Source: Limnochordia bacterium
Lineage (GTDB): Bacteria; Bacillota; Limnochordia; Darwinibacteriales; B1SED10-159
Length of the DNA stretch: 15,482 nucleotides
Reading direction: 5' to 3'
Assembly (NCBI GenBank): GCA_007132255.1
Contig: SLOZ01000034.1
Span: 1 to 15,482 of the forward strand
The position numbers and the translations under genes are program-made. Each line of letters begins with the position of its first letter. Within the stretch, counting starts at the first letter, position 1. Positions 7,511 to 14,971 of the stretch are shown here, one piece after another. The notes beneath the pieces were generated by a model, which was given only the letters and a program-made list of their open reading frames with translations, was not told the origin of the DNA and ran no database searches.

Positions 7511-8569
7511 TTGAAGAGTTTGGGTTCTAGATGGCGGTGCAATTGGTGGCCTTGGAGTCTGAGGATTGCGCTGGTTGTTGTTTTGGGCTGCGGGAGTTGG
7601 GCAGCCGCTAACGGTTGGTCTACAGCGCATACTATCGTGCAGGCAGCAGAAGACGGGGTGGACATCAAAGATTTTTTGCGGGAACTGCAGGTTGTGATCA
7701 TGGATGAAGACGTTGCCCTAGAAGATGCTCACACGTTCTTTGCGGCCGAGGTGGAGCTGCTGGGCACCCACGACGCTATGGGGGATTTGCGACGCCTCTA
7801 TGCGGCTAGAGTCTTGGCCGACCGAGAATTTCTGCAAGCGGTATTTTTAGAAATTCTGCGTAGCTTCCGCAGCGAGTATTATCCGGGAATTGATAGTGTT
7901 ACCTTCGTGTTGGAGCATGAGTTTGATTGGGACGAGGGCGAGGAAGCACGGTGGGATGATCTTTGGGAGGCCGAATGGCAGCGCCTCTACATAGAGAAGA
8001 GCCAAAGTTGGGATGACCAGTGGTTTCAACAGTGGAATGACTTAGCTGGACGAGCCGATGCCGGTGGTTTGGAACCGGATACGAATGTGGACTATCTGTC
8101 TCCGGGTGAATGGGCAGCCATTGTCGAAACGGCCAGGGCCATCGAGGAACATCGTCTTCTGGATGCAGATCACGAGTACCAAGAACGCGTGGCGGAGCTT
8201 TATGTTGCTTTTTTGCTGTCGAATCAAGGTTGGGAAGAGGAGCTGTATTGGGTGTTCAGCGATACGTTCTGGCAATGGCCCGGCTACTATCGCTTGAGTG
8301 CTGACGGCAACTTGTTGATACCTGGTGATCTTGCAGCCTTCTTCTTTCTCCTGGATCCGGTGATGTTCCATCTCGAGGACACGGCCAATGAATTCGGACC
8401 TCGATCGTCTGTGCATTACACCGTCTTGGATACGGGCCAGCAGGGGTACATGGATCTGTTTTTTGCCCATGATGCCACCGGCCTGTTTATCACAGCTATG
8501 TCTGTGGCATGGTCCGAGGAATGGGAGTACTCAATAGATGAGGCTGCTCATTGGGTCGGCTTCTACTAG
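7511..8569 (+). CDS. Tryptophan-rich acidic exported protein or lipoprotein, unknown function
   Basis: 352 residues from TTG 7511. The N-terminus has basic residues then a hydrophobic run SLRIALVVVLGCGSWAAANG (16-35). This can be read as a Sec signal cleaved after the alanines, or as a lipoprotein signal with V-L-G-C and Cys27 as the lipidated residue. The mature part is acidic and contains 21 tryptophans over the whole chain, about 6 percent. Seven fall in 36 residues (140, 148, 152, 156, 167, 171, 175) inside an E/D-rich, probably helical segment. I recognise no catalytic motif or family. It is flanked by the 13-bp array upstream and the 65-bp duplication downstream, and lies between a membrane protein and a large exported mosaic on the same strand. 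An upstream ATG at 7445 would add 22 residues but lacks a ribosome binding site. Confidence 0.8.
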   Translation: MKSLGSRWRCNWWPWSLRIALVVVLGCGSWAAANGWSTAHTIVQAAEDGVDIKDFLRELQVVIMDEDVALEDAHTFFAAEVELLGTHDAMGDLRRLYAARVLADREFLQAVFLEILRSFRSEYYPGIDSVTFVLEHEFDWDEGEEARWDDLWEAEWQRLYIEKSQSWDDQWFQQWNDLAGRADAGGLEPDTNVDYLSPGEWAAIVETARAIEEHRLLDADHEYQERVAELYVAFLLSNQGWEEELYWVFSDTFWQWPGYYRLSADGNLLIPGDLAAFFFLLDPVMFHLEDTANEFGPRSSVHYTVLDTGQQGYMDLFFAHDATGLFITAMSVAWSEEWEYSIDEAAHWVGFY

Positions 8570-8598
8570 TTCTTTCCGCTAAACCCTTCTGTCAGTGT

Positions 8599-8715
8599 TT
8601 TCCAGAATATGTAAGGTACCTGGTAAAAGGAAAAAAATCCCATATATCAGTTGAGTGCTCTTGTTTCCAAAATATGTAAGGTACCTGGTAACAGGAAAAC
8701 AATCCCATATACCAG
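8599..8715. repeat. 65-bp-period direct duplication with palindromic core
   Basis: A 52-bp unit at 8599-8650 recurs at 8664-8715 with four substitutions (8605/8670, 8627/8692, 8635/8700, 8647/8712). Both copies carry AATATGTAAGGTACCTGGTA. In copy 2, ACCTGGTA (8683-8690) can pair with TACCAGGT (8710-8717) as an 8-bp stem with a 19-nt loop; in copy 1 this stem is damaged. The core AGGTACCTGG resembles the palindrome at 15247-15258. The elements lie in the 245-nt gap before the large mosaic gene. Confidence 0.93.
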
Positions 8716-8814
8716 GTCAGCTCTTCCCGAGAACATTGCTGAGTATTGTATTGCACGGGTTTTCAGAGTCGATGGTAGATGTACCAGCATGAAACGGCAC
8801 TGGAGGGTATTGGT

Positions 8815-11800
8815 ATGACGGTAATGACGAGGGTAACAACACATGATTCAGCATCACGAGCAGGAGCGGTGTGTCAAGATCAGTCAAACGTGACAGTCCT
8901 GTGGCGGTCCGTGGGTTCACGACTTTTTGGGTCGTATTCCCGTCTGGGTCTCTTAACCCTGGTGTGTCTGCTGTTCGCTGCTGCGCTTTTCCCGGGTCCG
9001 GTGTCCGCTTCGTCGCGCTATCCTCAGATTCAATTGGGAACCACAGTGTCCGGACAGCTTTCTGGAGATCACACGGATGATTGGTATCGCGTCGAACTGC
9101 CTCATCCTGGCCGTTTAGCAGTTAGGGCTGAATCAGCCATGGATCTGACAATCACCCTGCGGCTGTACTATGATCAGGATGTTCTGGCTGCGGATACCGG
9201 TGGAGCTAGTCATACTCGTGAGGTGCATCGAGGAGACCTATACACTGGAACGTATATTGTTCGTGTCACCCGTACTGCTGGGTCTGGCAGTTACTCACTG
9301 CATGCTGCGCACCGTGCCACGCTGTATCGCGAGGACGCATTCGCCAATGACTCTGTCGATACAGCGCAGTTGATTGCTGTGAACGAAGAAAGCCAAGGTC
9401 TTTTGGGATATGTGGCTGGTGGACCTGTGGACTCTGAAGATTGGTACATGATAACCACTCCGAGTCCAGGCCAGCTGGCGGTGGATATCGCAGCTGAGCA
9501 GTCGTTGACGCTCAGTGCAAGGCTCTACGCTTCTGATGGTTCAACGGTTCTGGCTGCGGATACCAGTGGAAGCAATTCGCAGCGATTGGTGGAGCGCTCG
9601 GATCTGAAGGCCCAGACATACTTTGTTCGAATTACCCGCACATCGGGCTATGGCGGATATTCACTTTGGCCTAGGTTCGCGGCTGAAGCCGTTCCCTTAG
9701 AAGGTCTCGCCGGTGACACCATGGGCCTGGCTAGCTCGATTCCGCTGGATCGCACGACCATTGGTCTCTTGGGCTATACTGACGGGAAGCAAATGGATAC
9801 GGAAGCCTGGTATGTTGTGGACGTTTCTCAACCCGGGTCCTTAACCGTGGCTGTGGATGCGCAGAATTCGCTGACCTTTGTGGTTCGTTTTTACGGTTTG
9901 GACGGTTCAGCCGTTCTGGAAGCCGACACCGGGGGCAGCCGTTCATCGCGGGTGATTCACCGCCCAGATCTGGCGGCAGGGACCTATTACCTGCGGGTCA
10001 GTCGCACGCAGGGCTACGGGCGTTTCACAGTTCAGCCGCAGTTTGATCCGCAGTCGATCGCACCTGATCTTGAACCTAACGATACAGCGGCTCAGGCTGC
10101 CGCGATACCTTTGAATGCCTTGAGCACAGGCCTCCTCGGATATTCTGATGGTCAGCGGACGGATACGGAGGATTGGTTCGCGCTTGATGTGCCCGCCAGC
10201 GGTGAACTCGCAGTGACTGTGCAAGCACAAGACGGCCTGGGTATTCATCTGCGACTTTACGACAGTAGTGGTTCAAATGTACTGCAGGCAGAAACCGCGG
10301 GAACGGCGGCGGTACGGACAGTGCAGCGCTCCGATCTGGCTGCGGGGACGTACTATTTGCGGGTCAGCCGCAGTATAGGTCACGGTGCCTATGTGATCAC
10401 ACCGGTGTTCGCTCGAGCACCATCGGTCAGCCAGGAAGCCGCGGGCCAAATGGCTGATGCACCCGGTTTGGCGTTGGATGAGCCGCAATCAGCGCTGCTT
10501 GGTTATGGTGCAGTGGGACCGGTGCCGGCGGATTCATGGCTGCGCCTGCGACAGCCTACCATGGGGCCGCTGCAGGTGTCTTTGGTGATGCAAGAGCCTT
10601 TGGAAGCTACGCTCCGCTTGTATAATGAGTGGGGAAATGTGGTCGTTCGGTCCGATACCACTGGAGCCGCTTCAGCGCGGTTGGTCAATGTCAATTCCCA
10701 GGCAGGTGGCATCTATAATCTGCGGATCAGTCGCTCTGGAGGGCAGGGAGCGTATTCGGTCATGGCCTCTATGGCTGGGCGCGGTGTTTGGAGCAATCCC
10801 TTGGCCCATACGTTTCCAGCTGTTCAGATCGATACAGCTGGACCAACGATGGCGATTGCCATCGTTAATGCCTCGCAGGATTCTGTGAGAATCCAAGAGG
10901 TGCGTTTGACGGGGGCTGATGTTGAGGCATTTCGAGTTGAGTCAGGCGGCACCGAGGTCATCCCGCCGCGGGATCAACGAGTATTCGGGATCACCTTTCG
11001 ACCTACAGAGCCTGGCATCAAGGAGGCGGCTTTGGAAGTCGTGACAGCTGTGGGTTCTGTTGTGGTACCGCTTGTAGGAACGGCGTATGAAGTATTTCCC
11101 ACAGAGCTGGCCTTGGATGCCGCCGTGCAGGCAGAGCCTTTGCCGGGGCGGCTGCCGGATCAGGCTCAGCCTCGGGGGCCGGAAGCAACACCGGAGACCG
11201 ACGGGTTAGCGTGGACAGAATGGCAGTTTTATGGTCCTCGGGAGCGCGTGGTGGTCCATTGGCAGGGGCTGCCTGGTGACGCTTATGATTGGATTGCTGT
11301 GGCTCTCCAGGGAGCTGCTGACGACCGTTATCGTTCGTGGGTTTATACCGACGGACGGCAGGAAGGGTCCGTGGACTTTGGTCACTTGCCGGCAGGCGAG
11401 TACGAGGTTCGCGTGTATTACGCTTGGCCCAGTGGGGGTTACGAGGTACAGAGTCGTTATGCTTTTGTGGTTAGGGATCCCTTTGCTCGTTCCCAGGATT
11501 CGGCGCAGTCGGACGCCGAAATGGATGCGTCCCCGCTGATATCGGTAGGGGAGCGACGGCTTTACGATTTTACAGCGGTTCCATTCGCCATGCGGCTGGC
11601 ACCAGCTGCGGCATTTCCTACGCTCAGCGATGATAGTCGGATGACCGCTGTGGAAAGGGGTTTTTGGTTGGCCGAAACTCCCGTGACGTATGCGCTGTGG
11701 TATGACGTTCGAACGTGGGCCGAAGAACATGGTTATCGGTTTGCCAACCCGGGCCAGGAGGGCAGTGAAGGAGCCGTGGGTGAACTGCCGACCGGTAGGT

Positions 11801-12423
11801 CAGCAGAACCTGTAACTTCGATCTCTTGGTATGATGCGGTGGTTTGGAGTAATGCCCTATCGCAGTGGGCCGGGTTAGAGCCAGTCTATGTGTTCGAGGG
11901 TATGGTCCTGCGCGATGCCACGGAACGCAGTGCATTGGAGCGGCTCACGGCTGCGGACCACAACGGATTTCGTTTGCCTGCGTCCAAGGAGTGGGAGTTG
12001 GCGGCCCGTTACCTTGGTGAACGCCGTCCTCAAGAAGGGGCATTGGCGGTGGAAGCGCTGTTTATGGATGGACTCTATTGGACACCGGGAAGCTATGCTA
12101 GCGGAGCTACTGCCAACTTCCGGGATGAAGAAGCCACCACGGCGGCTGCTTGGAGTTATGAGAACAGCAGTGAAGGAGCCGGCGGTGTTCACAGTACGCA
12201 GCCGGTGGGCAGTAAGCCGCCAACGGGCAATGCCTTGGGACTCTTTGACATGTCGGGAAATGTTTGGGAATGGTGTTTCGATGAACGCATGGGGCAGCGC
12301 GTACAGCGGGGAGGAAGTTGGTTCGAGCTGACAGTAACCCAACAGATTGGGGGCGTCCGCACAGAGGAGCCACATACGGTTCGCGACACGCGCGGCTTTC
12401 GTCTAGCTCAATCGCAGTTTTAG
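8815..12423 (+). CDS. Large exported mosaic: five PPC-type repeats, HYDIN-like domain, C-terminal FGE-like domain
   Basis: 1202 residues from ATG 8815, set by GGAGGG (8802-8807) 7 nt upstream; an ATG at 8779 has none. A long polar N-region precedes a hydrophobic core (about 43-60) with cleavage near VSA/SS (65/66). Five bacterial pre-peptidase C-terminal (PPC)-like beta sandwiches follow, anchored by D-W-Y/F-type motifs at Trp90, 210, 332, 454 and 575, a period of 120-122 residues. Each ends in G-T-Y-x-x-R-V-(S/T)-R. About 666-758 is a HYDIN/ASH-like beta domain (ITFRPTEPG near 726-734). About 800-888 is another beta domain (YDWIAVALQG). Residues 919-1202 match the FGE-sulfatase (SUMF1) fold: PVTSISWYDAVVW, NGFRLPASKEWELAAR, GLFDMSGNVWEWC, QRGGSWF and RDTRGFRLA. 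The catalytic cysteines expected after GGSW are absent; the only cysteine there is in WEWC. So it is probably a binding protein, not a formylglycine-generating enzyme. Stop TAG 12421-12423. Confidence 0.88.
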   Translation: MTVMTRVTTHDSASRAGAVCQDQSNVTVLWRSVGSRLFGSYSRLGLLTLVCLLFAAALFPGPVSASSRYPQIQLGTTVSGQLSGDHTDDWYRVELPHPGRLAVRAESAMDLTITLRLYYDQDVLAADTGGASHTREVHRGDLYTGTYIVRVTRTAGSGSYSLHAAHRATLYREDAFANDSVDTAQLIAVNEESQGLLGYVAGGPVDSEDWYMITTPSPGQLAVDIAAEQSLTLSARLYASDGSTVLAADTSGSNSQRLVERSDLKAQTYFVRITRTSGYGGYSLWPRFAAEAVPLEGLAGDTMGLASSIPLDRTTIGLLGYTDGKQMDTEAWYVVDVSQPGSLTVAVDAQNSLTFVVRFYGLDGSAVLEADTGGSRSSRVIHRPDLAAGTYYLRVSRTQGYGRFTVQPQFDPQSIAPDLEPNDTAAQAAAIPLNALSTGLLGYSDGQRTDTEDWFALDVPASGELAVTVQAQDGLGIHLRLYDSSGSNVLQAETAGTAAVRTVQRSDLAAGTYYLRVSRSIGHGAYVITPVFARAPSVSQEAAGQMADAPGLALDEPQSALLGYGAVGPVPADSWLRLRQPTMGPLQVSLVMQEPLEATLRLYNEWGNVVVRSDTTGAASARLVNVNSQAGGIYNLRISRSGGQGAYSVMASMAGRGVWSNPLAHTFPAVQIDTAGPTMAIAIVNASQDSVRIQEVRLTGADVEAFRVESGGTEVIPPRDQRVFGITFRPTEPGIKEAALEVVTAVGSVVVPLVGTAYEVFPTELALDAAVQAEPLPGRLPDQAQPRGPEATPETDGLAWTEWQFYGPRERVVVHWQGLPGDAYDWIAVALQGAADDRYRSWVYTDGRQEGSVDFGHLPAGEYEVRVYYAWPSGGYEVQSRYAFVVRDPFARSQDSAQSDAEMDASPLISVGERRLYDFTAVPFAMRLAPAAAFPTLSDDSRMTAVERGFWLAETPVTYALWYDVRTWAEEHGYRFANPGQEGSEGAVGELPTGRSAEPVTSISWYDAVVWSNALSQWAGLEPVYVFEGMVLRDATERSALERLTAADHNGFRLPASKEWELAARYLGERRPQEGALAVEALFMDGLYWTPGSYASGATANFRDEEATTAAAWSYENSSEGAGGVHSTQPVGSKPPTGNALGLFDMSGNVWEWCFDERMGQRVQRGGSWFELTVTQQIGGVRTEEPHTVRDTRGFRLAQSQF

Positions 12424-12482
12424 CAGCCGCTGGAAAAACTGCTGTAGGAGTATGTTTGGGACTGTGTTAGAGTTCGGGCCGT

Positions 12483-12509
12483 CTTGGGAGCCCAAGGCTC
12501 GCCTTGGGC
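12483..12509. other. Overlapping inverted repeats (possible terminator or attenuator)
   Basis: GCCCAAGG (12490-12497), loop CTCG, CCTTGGGC (12502-12509) is a perfect 8-bp stem with a tetraloop. CTTGGG (12483-12488) can compete by pairing with CCCAAG (12491-12496). No T tract follows. It lies in the 142-nt gap between the mosaic gene and the GNAT gene. Confidence 0.5.
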
Positions 12510-12565
12510 GGTACGTTGTAGCGTTTGGTGTGATTAGCCTGACAAAAGATTGTGAGGGATCGGGA

Positions 12566-13492
12566 ATGCAGTGGCGGATGAGCAAGCTCCAGTCCGATGA
12601 CGACTATTGGCGAGTGCGCACGTTCCTCCGGGACGTATTCTTGAACCATGACCGGCTAGATTTGGGCTGGCAGACAGCACGATTGGATTATTGGTGCTGG
12701 CATGTCGTGGAAAACTGCAAGGCGTGCGATCCGCCGGAGCAGTGCTTATATCTTTGGTATGATGCCAATGACAAGTTGACGGCCATCATGCATCCGGAAC
12801 GTTCCGGTGAAATCCACATATCTGTGGATCCCTGGGGTGATTCTGCTGCCTTGTTGGAAGATATTCTGGATGCGGCGGAACGGCTGTATGCCACCAACGA
12901 GGGTGATGCCCACAAACTCTGCGTCTGGAGCCATGAGTTGGACACGACGCGCCAAGAGTATCTATTGGAACGAGGTTACGAACTGGATGATAACCATGAA
13001 TCCCAGTGGCGCCAGGATTTGACACAGATGACCCAGACGTTCAAACCGGCATTTGGCTATGTGATTCGGTCCTTAGGAACCGTCGCTGAGCTGCCGGGTC
13101 GCAGCTGGGCTTCTTGGAGGGCGTTCCATCCGGACGAGCTCGACGAGGACTATGAAGGATGGGAATGGTATCGGAACATCCAGCGCATGCCACTGTACCG
13201 AAGAGATCTTGATTTGGTGGCAGAGGCGCCGGACGGTAGTATTGCCGGGTTTTGCACTGTGTGGTTTGACGACGTAACGCGCACCGGTGTGTTTGAGCCC
13301 GTAGGGATTGTTCCGGAGCATCAGCGCTGCGGCCTGGGAACCGCGCTTATCAGTGAAGGTCAGCAGCGTTTGCGCTCTTCAGGAGCTACACTGGCCACCG
13401 TGGGCGGGTATTCTGATGCGGCCAACGCTCTTTACCGCAGAATGTTCAGTGGTGATGCGCTGTTGTACAGACGCTGGCAAAAAACTTGGTAA
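12566..13492 (+). CDS. Two-domain GNAT-family N-acetyltransferase
   Basis: 308 residues from ATG 12566, with GAGGG (12554-12558) 7 nt upstream; the open frame reaches back to 12452 without a better site. The C-terminal half is a GCN5-related acetyltransferase that would move acetyl from acetyl-CoA to an unknown amine. Seen are DLVAEAPDGSIAGFCTVWFD (216-235), then the strand-turn FEPVGIVPEHQRCGLG (243-258) with the Q-x-x-G-x-G acetyl-CoA loop (Q253, G256, G258), a following helix, and TVGGYSDAANALYRRMFSG (278-296), typical of motif B. The N-terminal half (about 1-150) has the same strand order with LYLWYDANDKLTAIMHPE and ERGYELDD, but no clear CoA loop, so it is probably a degenerate second GNAT domain. 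Cytoplasmic. It is closed by a strong terminator 65 nt downstream, so it is transcriptionally separate from the gpsA-like gene. Confidence 0.87.
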   Translation: MQWRMSKLQSDDDYWRVRTFLRDVFLNHDRLDLGWQTARLDYWCWHVVENCKACDPPEQCLYLWYDANDKLTAIMHPERSGEIHISVDPWGDSAALLEDILDAAERLYATNEGDAHKLCVWSHELDTTRQEYLLERGYELDDNHESQWRQDLTQMTQTFKPAFGYVIRSLGTVAELPGRSWASWRAFHPDELDEDYEGWEWYRNIQRMPLYRRDLDLVAEAPDGSIAGFCTVWFDDVTRTGVFEPVGIVPEHQRCGLGTALISEGQQRLRSSGATLATVGGYSDAANALYRRMFSGDALLYRRWQKTW

Positions 13493-13556
13493 GATAGCGC
13501 TGGTTTGGGGCGCCAACTCTGATGCGACTCCAAGAACGGCAGCGAAACCATTTGCC

Positions 13557-13590
13557 AACAGAAAGGTCTTGTGCCTTTCTGTTTTTTCTT
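13557..13590 (+). terminator. Rho-independent terminator of the GNAT gene
   Basis: AACAGAAAGG (13557-13566), loop TCTTGTG, CCTTTCTGTT (13574-13583) is a perfect 10-bp stem. The strand continues TTTTCTT, giving a T run from 13582 to 13587. It is placed 65 nt after the GNAT stop codon. Confidence 0.92.
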
Positions 13591-13727
13591 GCTCGGCGAA
13601 GGATTACGGCAAGTGCACGGATCAGCATAACAAGGGATTAATGAAATGGGAAGCGAATGGTTCTATGAGCACAGACACCGTGGGACAACCCACAGGTATC
13701 GAAAATATGGCAAATGAAGGTGATTCT

Positions 13728-14789
13728 ATGAGTATTGCCGTTATGGTTGGAGCTGGGATGATGGGCTCGGCTATGTGTACGCCCCTCAGCGACAGGGGGC
13801 ACGAAGTTCGCTTGGTGGGAACCCCCTTAGATCGTGAAATTATCTCATCGGTGCAGGCGTCGGGGTACCATCCGACACTGCAGAGACAACTTCCCCAAGG
13901 CGTGAAGGCGTACCAAGTGGATGCCTTGGCCGATGCCTTGGTCGGTGCCGACCTGGTGTTGGGTGGAGTTAGCAGTTTTGGCGTGCAGTGGTTTCGCGAG
14001 ACTGTCCTGCCTCACTTGGCTAAGCGGGACCTGCCTGTTCTCTTGGTCACGAAAGGCTTAGCAGAACAAGAGACGGGACAACTAGAGACGGGACAACTAG
14101 AACCCATTCCGTGGGCGCTCCAGGCTGCGCTGCCGTCTAGTTCAGGTTCCACAATCTGCGCCATTGGCGGTCCCTGCATTGCCCGGGAACTGACAGAACG
14201 CCGGCAAACCACCGTGGCATTTTGCGGTGATGACCTGGCTGTGCTGGGTCATTTGCGAGACCTGTTGGCGACACCTTACTACCACATCAGCCTATCTACG
14301 GATGTTCGTGGGGTTGAGACAGCGGTGGCTATGAAAAATGCCTACGCCATGGGCGTCTCGTTAGCCATCGGCCTGATTCACCGGGAAAACGGCGGGGATG
14401 GTCCAGAAGCATATAACCCGCAAGCGGCATTGTTTGGCCAAAGCACGCGTGAAATCCAACGTTTGGTTCAGGTCATGGAGGGACGGCCGGAGAGCGCTGT
14501 CTTTGGCATTGCCGACCTGTATGTGACCGTTTTTGGCGGTCGTACTCGCAGGTTGGGCATTCTTCTGGGCAGCGGTCTATCCTTTGCCGAGGCCAGTCAG
14601 GAGTTGGCCGGTGTTACCTTGGAATCGGTGGCAATCGCAACAAAAATGGCTGCGGCTGTGAGGCGCTGGGATGCGGAAAACCGAGTTAAGATGGCAGAGT
14701 TCCCACTGCTGATGCACATGGATGGTATCATCAACGCCGGACAGGAAGTGGCTATCCCATGGACGTCATTCATCACTGCTTTGGATTGA
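13728..14789 (+). CDS. gpsA: GpsA-like NAD(P)-dependent glycerol-3-phosphate dehydrogenase, divergent
   Basis: 353 residues; expected to reduce dihydroxyacetone phosphate to sn-glycerol-3-phosphate in the cytoplasm, supplying PlsY. The start ATG 13728 has AAGGTG (13717-13722) 5 nt upstream and puts the Rossmann strand at the N-terminus. An in-frame ATG at 13641 would add 29 residues that look non-homologous. The dinucleotide loop is V-G-A-G-M-M-G (G8, G10, G13). TKGL (108-111) and GGPCIARE (147-154) match the canonical TKGL and GPTFAKE. The catalytic lysine is expected to be Lys203 in AMKNAYAMG. NPQAALFGQSTREI (230-243) matches the N-x-x-A-A-L helix, and VFGIADLYVTVFGGRTRRLGILLGSG matches the G-L-G-D-L...SRNR...G-x-G region but departs from it. 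V-E-G-Y-x-x-x-K is replaced by AGVTLESV (294-301). It also has an extra GGDGPEA insert (222-228) and a 5-residue duplication at 116-125. Likely a distinct GpsA subfamily. Confidence 0.85.
   Translation: MSIAVMVGAGMMGSAMCTPLSDRGHEVRLVGTPLDREIISSVQASGYHPTLQRQLPQGVKAYQVDALADALVGADLVLGGVSSFGVQWFRETVLPHLAKRDLPVLLVTKGLAEQETGQLETGQLEPIPWALQAALPSSSGSTICAIGGPCIARELTERRQTTVAFCGDDLAVLGHLRDLLATPYYHISLSTDVRGVETAVAMKNAYAMGVSLAIGLIHRENGGDGPEAYNPQAALFGQSTREIQRLVQVMEGRPESAVFGIADLYVTVFGGRTRRLGILLGSGLSFAEASQELAGVTLESVAIATKMAAAVRRWDAENRVKMAEFPLLMHMDGIINAGQEVAIPWTSFITALD
14070..14099 (+). repeat. 15-bp tandem duplication inside the gpsA-like gene
   Basis: GAGACGGGACAACTA occurs twice exactly, head to tail, encoding E-T-G-Q-L twice after the TKGL loop. 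It is in frame and perfectly identical, so it looks recent. Confidence 0.95.
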
Positions 14790-14830
14790 GGGCCATGCCT
14801 TACCATGTGGCAGCTGGGACATGGAGCTTC

Positions 14831-14880
14831 GGAAACAGGTGATCTGACGGAAACAGGTGATCTGACGGAAAAAGGTTTCC
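14831..14880. repeat. 18-bp tandem duplication plus partial unit and hairpin
   Basis: GGAAACAGGTGATCTGAC at 14831-14848 is repeated exactly at 14849-14866. A third start, GGAAAAAGG, follows and its GGAAA can pair with TTTCC at 14876-14880. Immediately afterwards come GGGCCC repeats (14883-14896) that can also fold. There is no T tract. It starts 42 nt after the gpsA-like stop. Confidence 0.93.
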
Positions 14881-14942
14881 GGGGCCCTGTGGGCCCACGA
14901 GAAACATATTGCATGAGGCTTATCGGAGCGTTAAATAGAACG

Positions 14943-14971
14943 TGACGACAGCGGATCATGACGACAGCGGA
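14943..14971. repeat. Short direct repeat, 16-bp period
   Basis: TGACGACAGCGGA occurs at 14943-14955 and again at 14959-14971. It overlaps the start of the possible decayed frame. Confidence 0.9.

Noticed and set aside
11875..12375. 166-residue minus-strand frame opposite the FGE-like domain
   Set aside because: The sense strand carries clear FGE motifs; the antisense frame has none.
12452..12565. N-terminal extension of the GNAT gene
   Set aside because: Includes the 12483-12509 inverted repeats and lacks a ribosome binding site; GAGGG before ATG 12566 is the better start.
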